A DNA stretch of 64,000 nucleotides from Citrus sinensis (GCF_022201045.2 NC_068560.1:35613001-35677000), one strand, 5' to 3'; counted from the stretch's first letter, positions 47,014 through 59,723 are shown. Made by a program: numbers and translations. Notes: generated from the sequence alone by a model not told the origin.

Positions 47014-47051
47014 TTAGATGCAGAAATGTACCTTAGATGCAGGAATGTACT
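47014..47051 (+). repeat. 19 bp tandem duplication in the NAC 3-prime UTR
   Basis: TTAGATGCAGAAATGTACC is followed at once by TTAGATGCAGGAATGTACT; 17 of 19 bases match. Confidence 0.85.
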
Positions 47052-48459
47052 TTCAGTTTTGAAGTTGGAGGAGATGTTGTAACGGAACTGCTTTGCCTGT
47101 TAAGGTCCTTATTCTGGCTGCAATCTTTCTGTTTTCCTTGCAAACTTTAAATACTGGCACTAGTATTGGCTTAGATATGAATTTGACAAAACATTTGGCA
47201 ATTCTTGTTTTGTTTGGCTTGCAGATTTCTATAACAGGCGTTTTGCTCCACTTCAAACATAAAGAGATTGACTTATTGGTCGGGTTATATCGTATGCAAT
47301 CTTGAGTATCAGCTGCTTCACCTGGCTTTTTTGTCATGCATTTACTCTGCTGATGGCAGCATTCTTGGTTGTGGGAATATTAGCTCTTCCTCTTGTTACT
47401 ATGGTGCCTTCTTTCATCAAGGCCTCTGTCTTAAATCTTCTCTGTTTTCGCTATTTGGTTCTAAATGCTGTAATATGTGTCAATATTTCAATGGTGTCTA
47501 TTTCCTTGGTCACAGCATAGCCTTATGATGAAGATGCTTAGAGTGTTAAAAATGATGATGACAAATTGCATTTTTAAACCTACTTGTGATGAAGATTTGT
47601 ACGTATTACATTTGATTATGACTACACTTGATGCTAATTGACTAATAACGATTGCGCTGCTTTCCTTGACTCCTAATAACTTATTTTGTTAGCCTTGCTC
47701 ATATATATTTCTAACATTTGTCATTTTTACTCTTTTACTGATTTTTGGGCTGGATTCATGGTTGTTTCTCACAGTATCTCTACTGACATGCCAAAGCTTT
47801 CTTTTCATTGCCTAGAAACTGGAGATAGAGAACAAAATCTAGGAATCACACGAGCACACGAGGATTGCCCATTTGTACTTTTGCTCTTTCTTCTCTAGCC
47901 TTTAGGACGAAGTTTTCTTGCTTCTTTCAACTGGACAATGTTTTTTCTCTGATGGCTTTCCTTACACCGTGTAGTAGCTGCAGAAATGTTTGGGATGTTA
48001 TTACATTTTCTGCTTTCGTTTACTGTGCTGTAAAGCCCCGTCAAACTATTTTTGAGCTTAAGTACTTGACCTCTTGATTCTATGGTTTGTAATTTACAAA
48101 TAGATCACAGAAAGCCACCTGGTGGTTTGATCTGATCATTCGTTGCAATTTAGGAATAGAAAGCGATTGTGGTGTGAATGTTTTTCACAATTGCCACATA
48201 ACTTGAGTTGTAAGCTTGCCAGGGTGCTATGATCTTTCAGAGTACTTGTTAGAATGACAAAGCTGCATGGTAATCAATTTCACAAAATTTCCTGCTGTCA
48301 TATTAAATATTGCACCTCGTTCTGTTGCCTAGCATTCTTATTTTTCTGATGATTTTTCTCTTATGTTACTACTTGCAAAGATTAATATTATTCTGACTGG
48401 AGCTATTTTTAAAACGTGTTGCCATGAATTGGTATAGATTATCTTTATTCTTATGTTAG

Positions 48460-48610
48460 AGTTTTGGAGACTTGGAGCACACACTGGAACATATTCTAGC
48501 TGCATGTGTGCATCTCAAGGTTGTTGGTGGCGGATTCACTTCACAGTCCACAACGGTGGAGAGAGATAAATTTACCGACCCTTTTTTGGTCCGCAGAAGC
48601 ATTGATACAG
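48460..48610 (+). other. Exon-like open stretch of unknown origin
   Basis: A 151-base segment, richer in GC than its surroundings, is bordered by AG and GT. It has an open frame across its length (includes GDLEHTLEHILAACVHLKVV and VERDKFTDPFLVRRSIDT). No family is recognised and no partner exons are seen. It may be a gene remnant, a lncRNA exon or chance. Confidence 0.2.
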
Positions 48611-49083
48611 GTGAATTGACTTAAGATTCTGGAACTTGTATGACAATGTTGTTGCTGTCACCCCATGTGCGTTATTTTGTATCGAAGTTAAGGACAATAT
48701 TCTGCAGTGTGTGTGAAGTGTGGACTGTCTTTATCGTTTTGTCTCGAGACCCCTTAAACTTTCTTTTTACGAAGTTCAAGACAGAAATTGAATGTAACAA
48801 AGTTGCCACGGCCGGCTGTTTCGCGTTAGCTATGAGGCAATCTTCCTCCTTTGTAATACATACAATTTCATTAGGCGATAACAAACACTTTCGACACTTT
48901 TCCCAGTCCCTATTGAAACCCATTTAGATTTTAATTAGCGTGCAAACAGTTGCCGTGCCCATGTGCAATTGTGCATAATCATTATCACACATTCATTCAA
49001 CCTCATCATCTTCTCATAAGCTAACACATGCTGTTGTAGGTGGGTCATTTTAGTCGGTCCTGTTTGTTCTTTGGCAGACCCAG

Positions 49084-49090
49084 TTTTTTT

Positions 49091-49121
<31 letters not shown>

Positions 49122-49128
49122 GGGGGGG
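49084..49128 (+). repeat. T17-G28 homopolymer block
   Basis: Seventeen T directly followed by 28 G; C28-A17 on the minus strand. It is the longest G run in the window and is prone to assembly error and G-quadruplex formation. Confidence 0.85.
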
Positions 49129-49542
49129 TCATAAGCTTTATATGCCTCTGAAATAATGGATTCAATTACATCTCCCACCCACCTTAGAGGAGAAAAGAAA
49201 GAAAGAAATGCTATTGCAAAGATATTGGGCGTATGTACTATGTTAAATGACAATTGCCAATAACAGCAAGCGATGCCCTTCTCTGACTCATCCCTTAATT
49301 CAATTCATGAGTGCCACCGATGACAGCAAATATCCATTTATTTTCTTCCTTGTGGGAAAAGTCAAATTAGCCATTTAAATTTCGTTGATAGTCGTGCCTA
49401 AAAGCATGAGCAATGCATAGCCTTTGTTGTCTTGTGTTGTGTAGCCGGTTTGGTTAGGTTGTCTAATTTATTCTCATTTTCAAAAGCATAGCAAGTTCCC
49501 AATAGTGCCTTTGCCCTTTGGTGGAAGAATCGCCACTTCTTA

Positions 49543-49547
<5 letters not shown>

Positions 49548-49605
<58 letters not shown>
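49548..49605. repeat. (TA)29 microsatellite
   Basis: A pure TA run of about 58 bases. Confidence 0.95.
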
Positions 49606-49608
<3 letters not shown>

Positions 49609-51104
49609 TCATACAAGTAGTACGCAATGCTGTATTAAATAAGCAATCCATATGGACATATTAGAGTCAGTTTTGGTGCTCAAAAATAAAATTCAAAGGT
49701 GCAAAGCAAGCACCTTTGAAAAGAAAGAAAGAAAGAAAGAGCAGGGTAAAAATAATGAAAGGCACTAATGTGATCAGAATACATTACATGAGGCCCACGC
49801 CACGATTGTGATATGAATGGCAGCAGACGCAACACAAAGGAAGTTGCAATTGCACAAATTCTATTGAGACTTTGTGTCTTTGCATTCACACTTCTTTTAA
49901 GCAAAAGTAAATAACATATTGTCTTGTTAGCTACTTGTATTGTCATTGTATCTCCGGGTATCATCGCTACCAAAGTATTATTCTCATCATATGCATTAAA
50001 AATAGGATTTTGGCACCTAAAATTAAACCGACAGCGCAACCAAGCGGTCCTGGTAATATATTTATTACATACAAAAATACATACAATACAATTTTGGTCA
50101 ATTACAGCCCAGACGATTAATCGATTTATATGGTTCAACAATGTGATGTGTGACACAAGTTCCCATTAATGGACAGTCAAAATTGATACAAGCAATCAAG
50201 ATTATTAGGTAGAGGAAGAAAATCTAAGCTATCTAACAATGGGGCCGACTAACTAATTAAGCTAATGACACGTGCGTACTCATGAGATATGATTACAATT
50301 AGAAGGACAAAAAATAAAAAAGAGGAGAGTGAAGTTTGGCGTTAATTTTGTTTTGGTCACACAGCTCAAATCACAAAGGTCCCCAAAAGAGAGAGAGAGA
50401 GAGAGAGGAAGAAGGGTATGTACGAGTGCAAAGGCCAAAAATGCATGTGAAGGTAGGCGGAAAAAAAAAAAAGAAAAAAAAAAGGGGCCAGGGGCAGGGG
50501 GCAGGTGCTTGGCGTGAAGAAGATGGAAACAAAACGCGAGAGTGGGGCTGCCTACACCGCGCATTGAAACACGGGGTATTTTGTTTAGTTTTTATTCAAA
50601 AGGAAAAGGAGCAGTCTATGTCTAGAGAATAGAGAAGCGCCATTCGGTAAGAAGCGGCCCAACGGAACGCAATTTCTTATTAGTTTCATGGTTTGCTTGC
50701 CAAGTTGTAGAATTTTTTCTTCCTTTTTTTTTTTGAATTTTTGAATTTTATTAATAGAAATAGAAAGAAACTGCTCTTATTATTATTATTATTATTATGA
50801 TCAGTAACACAATAATAAATTAATAATAAAATCAGTCGGGGTTGTTTGGTAAATTTACGGATTATTGTCCGCTTTTAATCTCTCCCCTTCCTTGTTTGCT
50901 CCTTATTCTCATCTTATTTCAAGGCCCCTCTTCTCTCTCTCTCTCCCTCTCTCCCTTTCTCTCATTGTTTGTTTTGGTGCTCGCCCTTGAATCTCCTTCT
51001 CTTTCTCTTGCTCTTGCTGTTCTTCGGAGAGAATAGAGGCCCGTTTATCCGCATTTATTTTGCTTCTTTTTTTTTTCCCATATCGATCGGTTGATTCCGC
51101 TCAG

Positions 51105-51914
51105 GTAAATCTCTCTTATTTGTTTTCATTCTTTAAAAAAAATAAAAAAAAATACTAGCGTTGAGTTATTATTTGCTTTGGTTTTTGATTTATAAAACCA
51201 GCTAGAAAAAAAAAATGCCTGGTTAATAATCAGCTCATGTGTGGACGCGTTTTTGTTTATCTGCTCACCTTTCTGGGTAAGAAATTACGGGTCCACTGTA
51301 GCTCGTCTTGAAATCCTTGATTTTTTTTCCTTTATCTAAGTTTTCAAAACTTTTTAACGCTTTTGAGATAATTTTCAATATTTTAATTCCAACTTCTGCT
51401 GTTGTTCCAATATCTGCTGCTGCTGTTGATTTATATAATGTAATTGTTGCATACTTGCGTTGGTATGACGATGTAGCTGTAATGTTCTTGATGTTTATCC
51501 TTTCAAGGAAAAATTTAAAATTTTTTGAGCTTTGATGATGTACATTTATATTTGTATATGTGGATGTCCGTATTGACCGTAAAATATTGATTGATTGATC
51601 GATTAGTTTTTCGGTTTACTTAGGCCACTACTGCTTTCTTATGTTTCTTTGTGAAATCGATAAGCCTGTTGGCATAATCGATGGCTGTTTATGGTCCATC
51701 TTACAGTCATATTCATATTCATGCCGTTGCGGTCTAATTGTATGCATGTCGATGAATGGATGTATGAAGTTTTTCATATTCATATCGTTAAATCAAGCTG
51801 CTTGTGCAATTAGGTCAAGTTGTCTTCTATTTAATGCCTTTTATATGGCTGCATCATCTGGGAGTTTGTTTACCAGCAAAAATTAATGTTGTTCTCCTTG
51901 TTTTACTGTGGCAG
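51105..51914 (+). promoter_or_regulatory. Probable leader intron of the RING gene
   Basis: A CT-rich transcribed-looking stretch (50900-51104) ends CTCAG|GTAAAT, a consensus donor. A good acceptor, GTGGCAG, ends at 51914, 63 bases before the start codon. The joined leader contains no ATG near the start. Leader introns are common in plant RING genes and often raise expression. Confidence 0.5.
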
Positions 51915-51977
51915 GTTTGCTGTCTTTTTTTTTGGAACGAGAAAGAGTAATTTATAGGGAAACTTATATCTGCCCTG

Positions 51978-54900
51978 ATGCAAGGGCAAAGGGGTACTAT
52001 TGGTTCCTTGCCAGAAACCTTAAGCTTTGACCATGGATCTACCTCAACTTCTGCTGTTGATCAACAAATGTTCTGGAATAATATGCGGAATCCTCCAGAA
52101 AGTCGACCTCCAGATAATATGCTATCACCCGCCGGTACAAGGACAACCATGACATATGTGAACTCAATGAGTCATGAACAGCAAATGTCAACTGCTTGGA
52201 GCTTAGGTGAACCTAGCTCACATGGGCCCCAAAATAAGGTTACCCATGATGAGCGGAGAACACAGCTTGGCTGGCAATGTGAACCTACTAGTAGTATGCC
52301 GGTGGATGGCGCTAATGTTAATCCTATGTTGGTGCAAAGTTCCAACTCCAATATGATGTCCCAAAATCTCAACTTAAATGCAGGTTTTGTGAGTGATGAT
52401 GGTGATAATTTTCAAGTCATGGGATGCCCTAATTTACACAAGTCAGGCTCATCAGTAGATGAGCGGATTCCACCTCCTGGTAGTTCTGATTCTTTTCTAC
52501 TGCCTTCAGGAAGTGGTGGATATCTGGCCGAAGAGAATAATGGTAGACCTGGTAGTTCATCTGAGGGTGGTCGCCGTGCCTCTTGCAAAAGAAAAGCTCT
52601 TGAAGGAAATGTCGAAAATTCATCTGTCGGTGGAACTTCTAGTTACTTCCAGCATGCAGAAAGTAGTGCTTGCCCTGCTGTATCTGCTTCTTACAATGGA
52701 GGCAGCAGTTTAAGCATATCTGATCCTTCTGGGCAGGTGAACTCAGGACGTGGATTAGGTGTGAGAGGACCAGTTCGTGATGGCCTTCCTGAATGGCCTG
52801 TGGCAGGAAATGCAGAAAGATCCAGAAGAAACTACCGTGTGCGTATAAACCCTTCAAACCAGCAAAAAGTTATGCCCTATGCTCAATTTCCAACAAACGC
52901 TGCAGTTAGACATTCTAGTATTTCATCTACCCAAGAGTCATCAAGACTTCCACCGAATGATCAATCTTTGGACTCAATGGCAGCTCCATCAGTCGAAAAT
53001 ACAGGTCCTCAAAGTCAGCCTGTTCTATTGCACGTACCCATGTTTCCACAAAATTTGCAACCATTTCGGTGGGATAAAGGTTCTAGCTCAAGGAGTGGAA
53101 GTTCATCTAGTTCTAATGGTGCCAGAGATAGGGACATTCAACGCGAGGAAGCCAGACCAAGAATAATGGGAAGAAATATATTGGAAAATCCTATGTTTAT
53201 TCCTGCACCTGATTTGAGAAATTTGGTTCGGAGTCCGGCAAATCGAAGTTTAGCTGGTGGAAATATAAGTACACCAGGAAATGTTGCTTCTTCATCTAGA
53301 GCAGGTTCAAGTTCAGGTGTTCATCCACCATCTGCTCCTACATGGGTTCCTCATCCAAATCCTTATCAATATCCTCGTAGGTTTTCAGAATTGATTCGCC
53401 GATCATTGACTTCTTCCTCTGGTTCTGAGTCTGCGGGGCAGAGCAGTAATCAAACGCCACCGCATTCAGTTCCGCTTTCTCCTGAAGAGATGGTGCTTTC
53501 ATCTGGAGCTGGTAATCAGAGGCATCATCCGTCTTACCCTAGGTCAGCAACACGGTTGGAGAGACAAGACGGTGTACTTGGATTTCCGCATCCATTGCGA
53601 GCTTTGGCTGCTGTCGGTGAAGGAAGAAACAGGCTTCTTGTATCTGAGGTCTGTTCTTGAATTTTTGGTTGTCTGGCTATGATGTTTTTCCCCTTAGAAT
53701 TTCGTTATAATTTAATATACTGAATATGGATAACATTTTGGTTGGTCTTTATTATATCAAAATTCTGATCTGTTTCTACTGTGATGGTCATCATAAACTC
53801 TGCTTCCTTAGTTAAAAACTCAAAAGTTGTGATGACTAATGTTATCTGTTGACTCATATATTTCTTTGCTTTTCCAAGATGATGTATCATTTTCATCCCA
53901 CCTTTTCTATCTGTGTAATGTATCTTTAGGATCATGTGTTTATTCTTTAAAAAAAGAACAAAGAAAAGGGTGTATATGAGGAAACTTTTCTCTGTATGAT
54001 GAGGTCTCTTGCATCATCAATGTCGGCAAGTGCTTTTCTTGCTTAGTTTCTTATTTATCAATTGAGGTACTTTGGCAAAACATTTCAAATTGCTGCTGTC
54101 TGAAACTTAGATTTTGTTTATCATTTGGACATTCATTGTTTTTCTATTCCATGTTTAGGTGTTGTAGCAAACACTAATTGTTTCTCTTCTTTGTCTGTGC
54201 ATGTGCATGTGCATGCATGTGTTCATATTTAATTTGAAAAGTAATCATGTATTAGAAATGTTTCACTTCTTTTTTTTTTCCCTCTCTTTTTGTGCCTACT
54301 GTGTTTCCTAATTTCACTTTTTTCGTTGCACTTCTTTTTTCAATGTTATCCAATACTATTGGCAAATGAAACATTGAATGGGAACTTATATTGTGTTATC
54401 TTCAGCAGATTCGCAATGTGTTGGATCTCATGCGTAGGGGAGAGGGCTTGCAATTTGAGGTTAGCTCTCACATCTATGTATATATTAATAGACAAAATCA
54501 CTAGCATTCTATGATGACTAACATAAAACATGGAAATACACATAATTTTATTTTGTCTACAATTCAGGCTTATGTAATTTAACATCGGTAGCCAACTTTC
54601 TCTTTTGGTTTATGGATGTTGAACCAAGTGTAATTTAACATCGGAGTACTTCTTTATTTTGTTGAAAACAAGGTGGCTTGACATTTGACTTTGTCCTTGT
54701 CTGTGCCAGGATGTTATGATTCTTGACCAGTCAGTCTTTTTTGGGGTGGCTGACATTAATGATCGGCATAGAGATATGCGGCTTGATGTTGATAATATGT
54801 CATATGAGGTATAATTTGTACAAGGATTTTTGACATGTAAATTCCAGCTTGCGGAGAATATTTCGTTCATAACACAATGTTTGTTGGGATTATAGGAATT

Positions 54901-55293
54901 GTTGGCTCTGGAGGAGCGCATTGGAAATGTGAGCACAGGATTGACTGAAGAAACTATCAAAAACCGTTTGAAACAGCAGAAATATTCAATTTCCCTGGGA
55001 TCCCAACAGGAGCAAGAACCGTGTTGTATCTGTCAGGTAATGACTTGCTATATTCTGGTTGATTCCAGTTTCCGTGAATTTGTCATGAAGTGATTTTATC
55101 TTCTTCATTGTTTACCAATGTATTTTTTGCTTAATCTTTGTTTTGTAATGCACAGGAGGAATATAATGATGGAGAAGATACAGGAATACTACATTGCGGG
55201 CATGATTTTCACACCAGTTGTATTAAACAATGGCTGATGCACAAAAATTTGTGCCCCATTTGCAAAACAACGGCCCTGTCCACCTCCTCATAG
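51978..55293 (+). CDS. RHG1A: RING-H2 E3 ubiquitin ligase (RHG1A/HIP1/MBR-like)
   Basis: Five coding exons: 51978-53648, 54409-54459, 54710-54808, 54896-55036 and 55156-55293, giving 699 residues. Residues 1-557 form a long low-complexity Ser/Asn/Gly/Pro-rich region, with basic patches such as GGRRASCKRKAL. The family core follows: IRNVLDLMRRGEG, DVMILDQSVFFGVADI, RHRDMRLDVDNMSYEELLAL and ERIGNVSTGL. The RING-H2 finger is complete: C-x2-C-x14-C-x-H-x2-H-x2-C-x10-C-x2-C, starting at CCICQEEY and ending CPIC. The RING recruits E2-ubiquitin; Arabidopsis relatives MBR1/MBR2 act on flowering via MED25, and HIP1 binds heat-shock protein. The substrate here is unknown. The exon 2 acceptor is a NAGNAG site (54405 or 54408), which adds or drops one Gln. 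Confidence 0.93.
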
Positions 55294-55464
55294 AGGAACA
55301 TTAGTTTTGGGCTGTGGTTTCTCAAATTGGATGATCATGAATTTGTTCATTATTGTATTCCTAAACTGGTAGGGAATGCAATGTGCAACCTGCCAATCCT
55401 ATTCATCCTCGTTGAAGCTCGTCCAGGCCTCCCCTCTCCCGTAGCCAGATCTTCCTTCACCACA

Positions 55465-55489
55465 CCCCCCCCCCCCCCCCCCCCCCCCC
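55465..55489 (+). repeat. C25 homopolymer in the RING 3-prime region
   Basis: Twenty-five C, then A and five more C, about 170 bases after the stop codon and so possibly in the 3-prime UTR. Confidence 0.85.
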
Positions 55490-56839
55490 ACCCCCTACTT
55501 TTTCTCTCTGGCTAAATTTTATTTTCGGAAGCAATCGATGTTTGTAACCGAAGAGAGCAACTCTAGCCTTTAGTTTCTCCGTTTGCTAATGAACAATTAA
55601 TTTAAGTAATGATGCCCATTGAGCATTCAGATTAATGCAATTAAAATTTATATTACTTCTTCGCTTTTTAGGTTGTGGTATTTCTTAAGAACAGAAAGGC
55701 TAGTCAAGCTTTGGTTGGTGTGAACTGAGAATGATACATCAGTTTATTATTTTCCATTCTCATTGGAGACTGACGTCCCAAATTTTCCTGTAAAAGAGAG
55801 CTTATGAGAGAGACGATACACGTACTTGGACATCTCATCCAATCAAAAAATAATTTTCCCCAGTCGGTGCAGGGGATTGGCGATCTCCTGATCATACCCT
55901 TCTGTTATGTAACATTTCTGAAGCATGGCTTATCGGTGTCGGGGTGATCGCATTTAGCGGGCTCTTGGCCGATGGATCTTTACTTCCAAAGGCTTCACGT
56001 CACCGAGCCCACTAACCAAGCATGCCATTTTTTAAATGAGAATGCGTGGGGATGGAGGCCTAACCTTGTTGGTTACCTGGTTACTCGATTTTTTGTTCCC
56101 AGCACGCCACAAAAGGTGACATCGGGAATTGCATTCTTTTCGTGGCTTAATTTCAGTCTAACCCTCTATTTACTAATCAACTTCACATCACCCCTTCAGT
56201 TGACTTGTGAAGTTGTGCAAGTACTTTTTAGCCATTGACATTTTACTGAGTACTCAAAATTTTCTTTAAAAAGACAGCTCACCCCTAGTCCCCCACAAAT
56301 TATTAATTTTAAAATAAGAATAATAATATTCTAATAGACAATCAGGAAAGCAAAAAAAAGCTTTAACCTTTCCTAAAAATTAAAAATAATAATAATAATA
56401 ATAATGATAATAATATTCTAAGAAAAATAAAGAAGTAGAAGAATTTTTATTTTCATCTTTTTCTTTCGCATGTCTAATTTTATCTTTGATTTTTCACTTT
56501 TAACATTTTTCTCTTTAAATTTTCAATAATGTGCTACTTTGGTGCTTCTTAGTACAAAAGCCACAAACAAAGGAAAATTTTGAAAAGGAAAAAAAAAAAG
56601 ACCAAGATACAATTTATTAATATTTTTCCAACTAGCGTAGGCTGTCATAATGCTCCATATTATTAATCTTCTCATTTTGTAGGTTTTGGCTACGTAGTCA
56701 AAATTGGAGGAGGGAGTAAGTTATGGCTGATTAAGATAACACAATCCGTAATTTGAGGAATACTTTTTTATTAATTTAATTTTTAAAAATCATTTAAGAT
56801 AAAAATAATAATAAAATGACAAATTTACCTGTAGTTTAA

Positions 56840-57706
56840 GGTAGCGTTTGCTTTTTGGATTGGATTGAGAATCCTGAGCAGTGTGAATCCTAATATTGGA
56901 AGTGTGGAGTGGGAGTGAGAGTATGTTGTTTACTTACACTTGAATGGAAGCATGGAATAGAGATCAGAATCCAATTTATGTGTTTACTTTGTCTTGGATT
57001 AGGAGTAAATAGTTTCAAATTACAACTTTATTCTTATTTAAAGAATTATAGTTTTTAATTACAAAACTAATAAAAAATATATTTAATGAATAATATTTAT
57101 TTTATTATATTTGTAAATTTATTATAATTATTAATATTCTTAATTATGAACAATAAATTATTAATTTTAATACAAAATGAAACCTTATTTTATTTTATTT
57201 AATATAATTATATTAAATTTATTATTATATAAAATAATAATATAATATTATTTAGTACAAAATTAATATTTTCTTAGAATAAACTATTTATTATTATTAA
57301 TATTAAATAAATATAGTACTATTATTTTTAAAATAAATATAATAATATTATATTTATTAATTCTCTATTAATATAATAATATTATTTTAAAATAATTTTA
57401 ATTTAGAATCAATGTAAATTATTATTTAGTTAAATATAATATTATTATTCAAATAAATATAATAATATTTATTTTATTTTATTAATTATAAAATATTAAA
57501 TTAAAAAAATAAAAGGGTAAAAAAGAGGGAGTGGGAATATTCCCATTCCCACCTCCCCCAATGGGAGTCCCACTCCCACTTCCCACTCAAAAAATGAGTG
57601 GGGTCTACAGAGTGTGATTCCCACTCCCTTCTCATTTAGAAAAAGTAAACGCTAGAGTGAGAGAAATCCACACTTCTCACTCCCACTCCAACAAGTAAAC
57701 ACAACA
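56840..57706. mobile_element. Harbinger-like MITE, 867 bp
   Basis: The left end GGTAGCGTTTGCTTTTTGG pairs with the reverse-complemented right end TGTTGTGTTTACTTGTTGG. TAA triplets flank both sides (56837-56839 and 57707-57709). Sub-terminal GGAGTGGGAGTGAG-type blocks also face each other. The centre is almost pure A/T and non-coding. Confidence 0.72.
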
Positions 57707-58125
57707 TAAAATGTAAACGGAAGCAACTAACAGATTAGGATTGCGATGATGATTTCAAAAAATTTGGAAATAAATCGATGTTTGTCAAAATTTGAAGGGA
57801 AAAAAAGGAAATTAACCCTCCTTTTGGTGCCTTAATTAATGCTGCGTTCAGAACAACGGTGACGTTTTGTTGGATAAGGCTGTGAGGTCTGAAATCTGTC
57901 TGACTGTCTCTTTGACTTTCCCCGGCGGAGGTTAAAAACAAACTAATTTTGCCTTTATAAATTGAGAAATCACGGGGAACCAACTCTAATTTCAATTTAA
58001 TCCCACATAAAAATTAACAAAAGTTTAAATATTTTAATAGATTTTTTTAAAGTTTAAATTAATGATAAATTAGATACAAAATTTTGTCCGGGTGAAATTG
58101 AAGTGAGGTTTATTAATAGGGTGCA

Positions 58126-58126
<1 letters not shown>

Positions 58127-58164
<38 letters not shown>
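58127..58164. repeat. (TTA)12 microsatellite
   Basis: A trinucleotide run of about 38 bases inside AT-rich intergenic DNA. Confidence 0.9.
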
Positions 58165-58167
<3 letters not shown>

Positions 58168-58522
58168 CTACAAGATTTTCTAAAGTATTTAAAAATTTAA
58201 TACTTTTAAATAGTATCTTTATTCTCTAAGAAATTCCAACATCAAAAAGTCCAAAATTTAATACTTTTAAATTTCAGCGTGTGTTCAGAAAATTAAAAGA
58301 TATCAAAACTTATTATTATTATTATTTTACTTGTTTGGTTATCACAAACCCATTGTGCAACACATTGGTTTTGGACCAAAAAGTCTCTCTTAAAACTAAT
58401 AATATAAAAACTAAAATCAAATATTCACAACAACATTAAAAAAAACTATGTGTATATATAGAGTTTCATGAAGCTTTCAACACCACTAAAAATTCACTTT
58501 TTAAATCATTTAACCAATGATT

Positions 58523-58981
58523 GGATTATTGGCAACTCTCTAAATGTCTCTTAACACCTCTTTTTTAAATTAACCTCATTAAAATATTTTAAAATTTATA
58601 AAATTCTTTTAAAGCCTCCATCAATGAAAAAAAAACTCTTAATTAAATTTTATTAGTGTACATGTTATTTAGTAATTTTATTTATTTTTATTATTAAACC
58701 CAATTTCAACAATAAGGTTTCTTCCATTAAAAAAAAAGCAACCACTGATGGATGGTAAACTCCTCACCCGAAAATTAGAGAAAAAAAATAACTTTTTTAA
58801 TTTATAAAATGTTAGAGTTTTTTAAAGAAAAATAATTATTTGACTTTTGAGTGGAGGTTTAATTATAAATTATCCTATTATGTAATTTTAATAAATGTTA
58901 AAATTATTCTCTAAAAAAAGGTTAAAATTGTAAACTAATTAAAGGGATTTTAAGAGGTATTTGGAGGGGTGTCAATAATCC
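58523..58981. mobile_element. MITE with long terminal inverted repeats, 459 bp
   Basis: The left end GGATTATTGGCAACTCTCTA and reverse-complemented right end GGATTATTGACACCCCTCCA stay alignable for about 36 bases, with about 28 matches. It is non-coding. No clear target-site duplication was seen, so the superfamily is open. Confidence 0.65.
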
Positions 58982-59426
58982 GGATTAGGATTCTCTCATA
59001 ATCTGATCATGTCATGAGCAAATAACTCAATTGTTGATTGGTTGTTAATAAATGAAAAAGTAAAAAAAGTTAAATCTTTTCCATACACTACCACTAAAAA
59101 ACATATGTCAAAAGATTTTTAAAAGCTCAGTAACGGTCAAACCAGGAGAGGATATTGTTCCCAATAATCCCACTCTTGACCAATTACTAGTGTTTGATAT
59201 GTTGGAATTACTCTTATGATATCAAAGTGCTTTAACAATCAACTAAAATAAAGTATCATATGATGAATTCTTATATATGAAAAAAGTTTGTGATGATTTT
59301 TCTAAAGTATTTTGACTATTAATCATAATCAAAAGAAAAAGGAGTATAAATGACTTTCAAAAAATTAAAAAAGAAAAGAAAAGAAAAAAAAAGATTCATT
59401 AATGCATAATGGGGGGATGGGGAACA

Positions 59427-59431
59427 TATAA
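59427..59431 (+). promoter_or_regulatory. Candidate TATA box of the bHLH gene
   Basis: TATAA in GGAACATATAAGG, about 400 bases before the bHLH start codon. It is consistent with the long purine-rich leader. Confidence 0.4.
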
Positions 59432-59567
59432 GGTGGTAGATCTGAGATATAATAGAAAATTCGGGGGGCAAATATAAAAGCGAAGTAATAGGTAGGAGGA
59501 AATTGAAACCGAAGAAATAATGTAATTAGGGCGGGAGATTAATCAAATTTGATTAGAGAGAGAGAGA

Positions 59568-59723
59568 ATGCTGTTAAAAAGAAACAAATACGAAAAGCCA
59601 ACAAAAGAGCACAGAAAAAGAGAGAGAGAAAGAAAGAAACAGCACCCCGGAGGCACAAAACCAGAGGAAGAGAAACCGAAGCGAGAGCAGCAGAAACACT
59701 CAGTCGGCGTTGCACTTTACTAA
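59568..59723 (+). promoter_or_regulatory. 51-codon basic uORF in the bHLH leader
   Basis: ATG 59568 opens a peptide full of Lys, Arg, Glu and Gln (starts MLLKRNKYEKPTKE) that stops at 59723, 108 bases before the main start. Its composition follows the GA-rich leader, so it may be incidental, but it should reduce main-ORF translation if transcribed. Confidence 0.4.

Larger units (their letters stand above)
46845..51977. other. Region between NAC and RING genes
   Basis: NAC 3-prime UTR, with a 19 bp tandem duplication (47014-47051), then non-coding DNA. Possible exon-like stretch at 48460-48610. Low-complexity blocks are at 49084-49128 (T17-G28) and 49548-49605 (TA repeat). From about 50640 the RING gene promoter and first non-coding exon begin, with a probable leader intron at 51105-51914. 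Confidence 0.55.

Noticed and set aside
47093-47528. Hydrophobic open frames after the NAC stop, which could suggest a membrane-tethered NAC form
   Set aside because: They start at CTG/non-ATG codons, are not in phase with a visible acceptor, and T-rich UTR sequence gives hydrophobic translations by default.
49680-50156. A 158-codon minus-strand open frame
   Set aside because: It begins at GTG, not ATG; the first ATG is deep inside. Composition is irregular and rich in Cys/Phe/Ile, and no family or splice structure is recognised.
55972-56238. 88-codon plus-strand frame with a true ATG after the RING gene
   Set aside because: No recognised domain, and part of it reads through T-rich sequence; not enough to call a gene.
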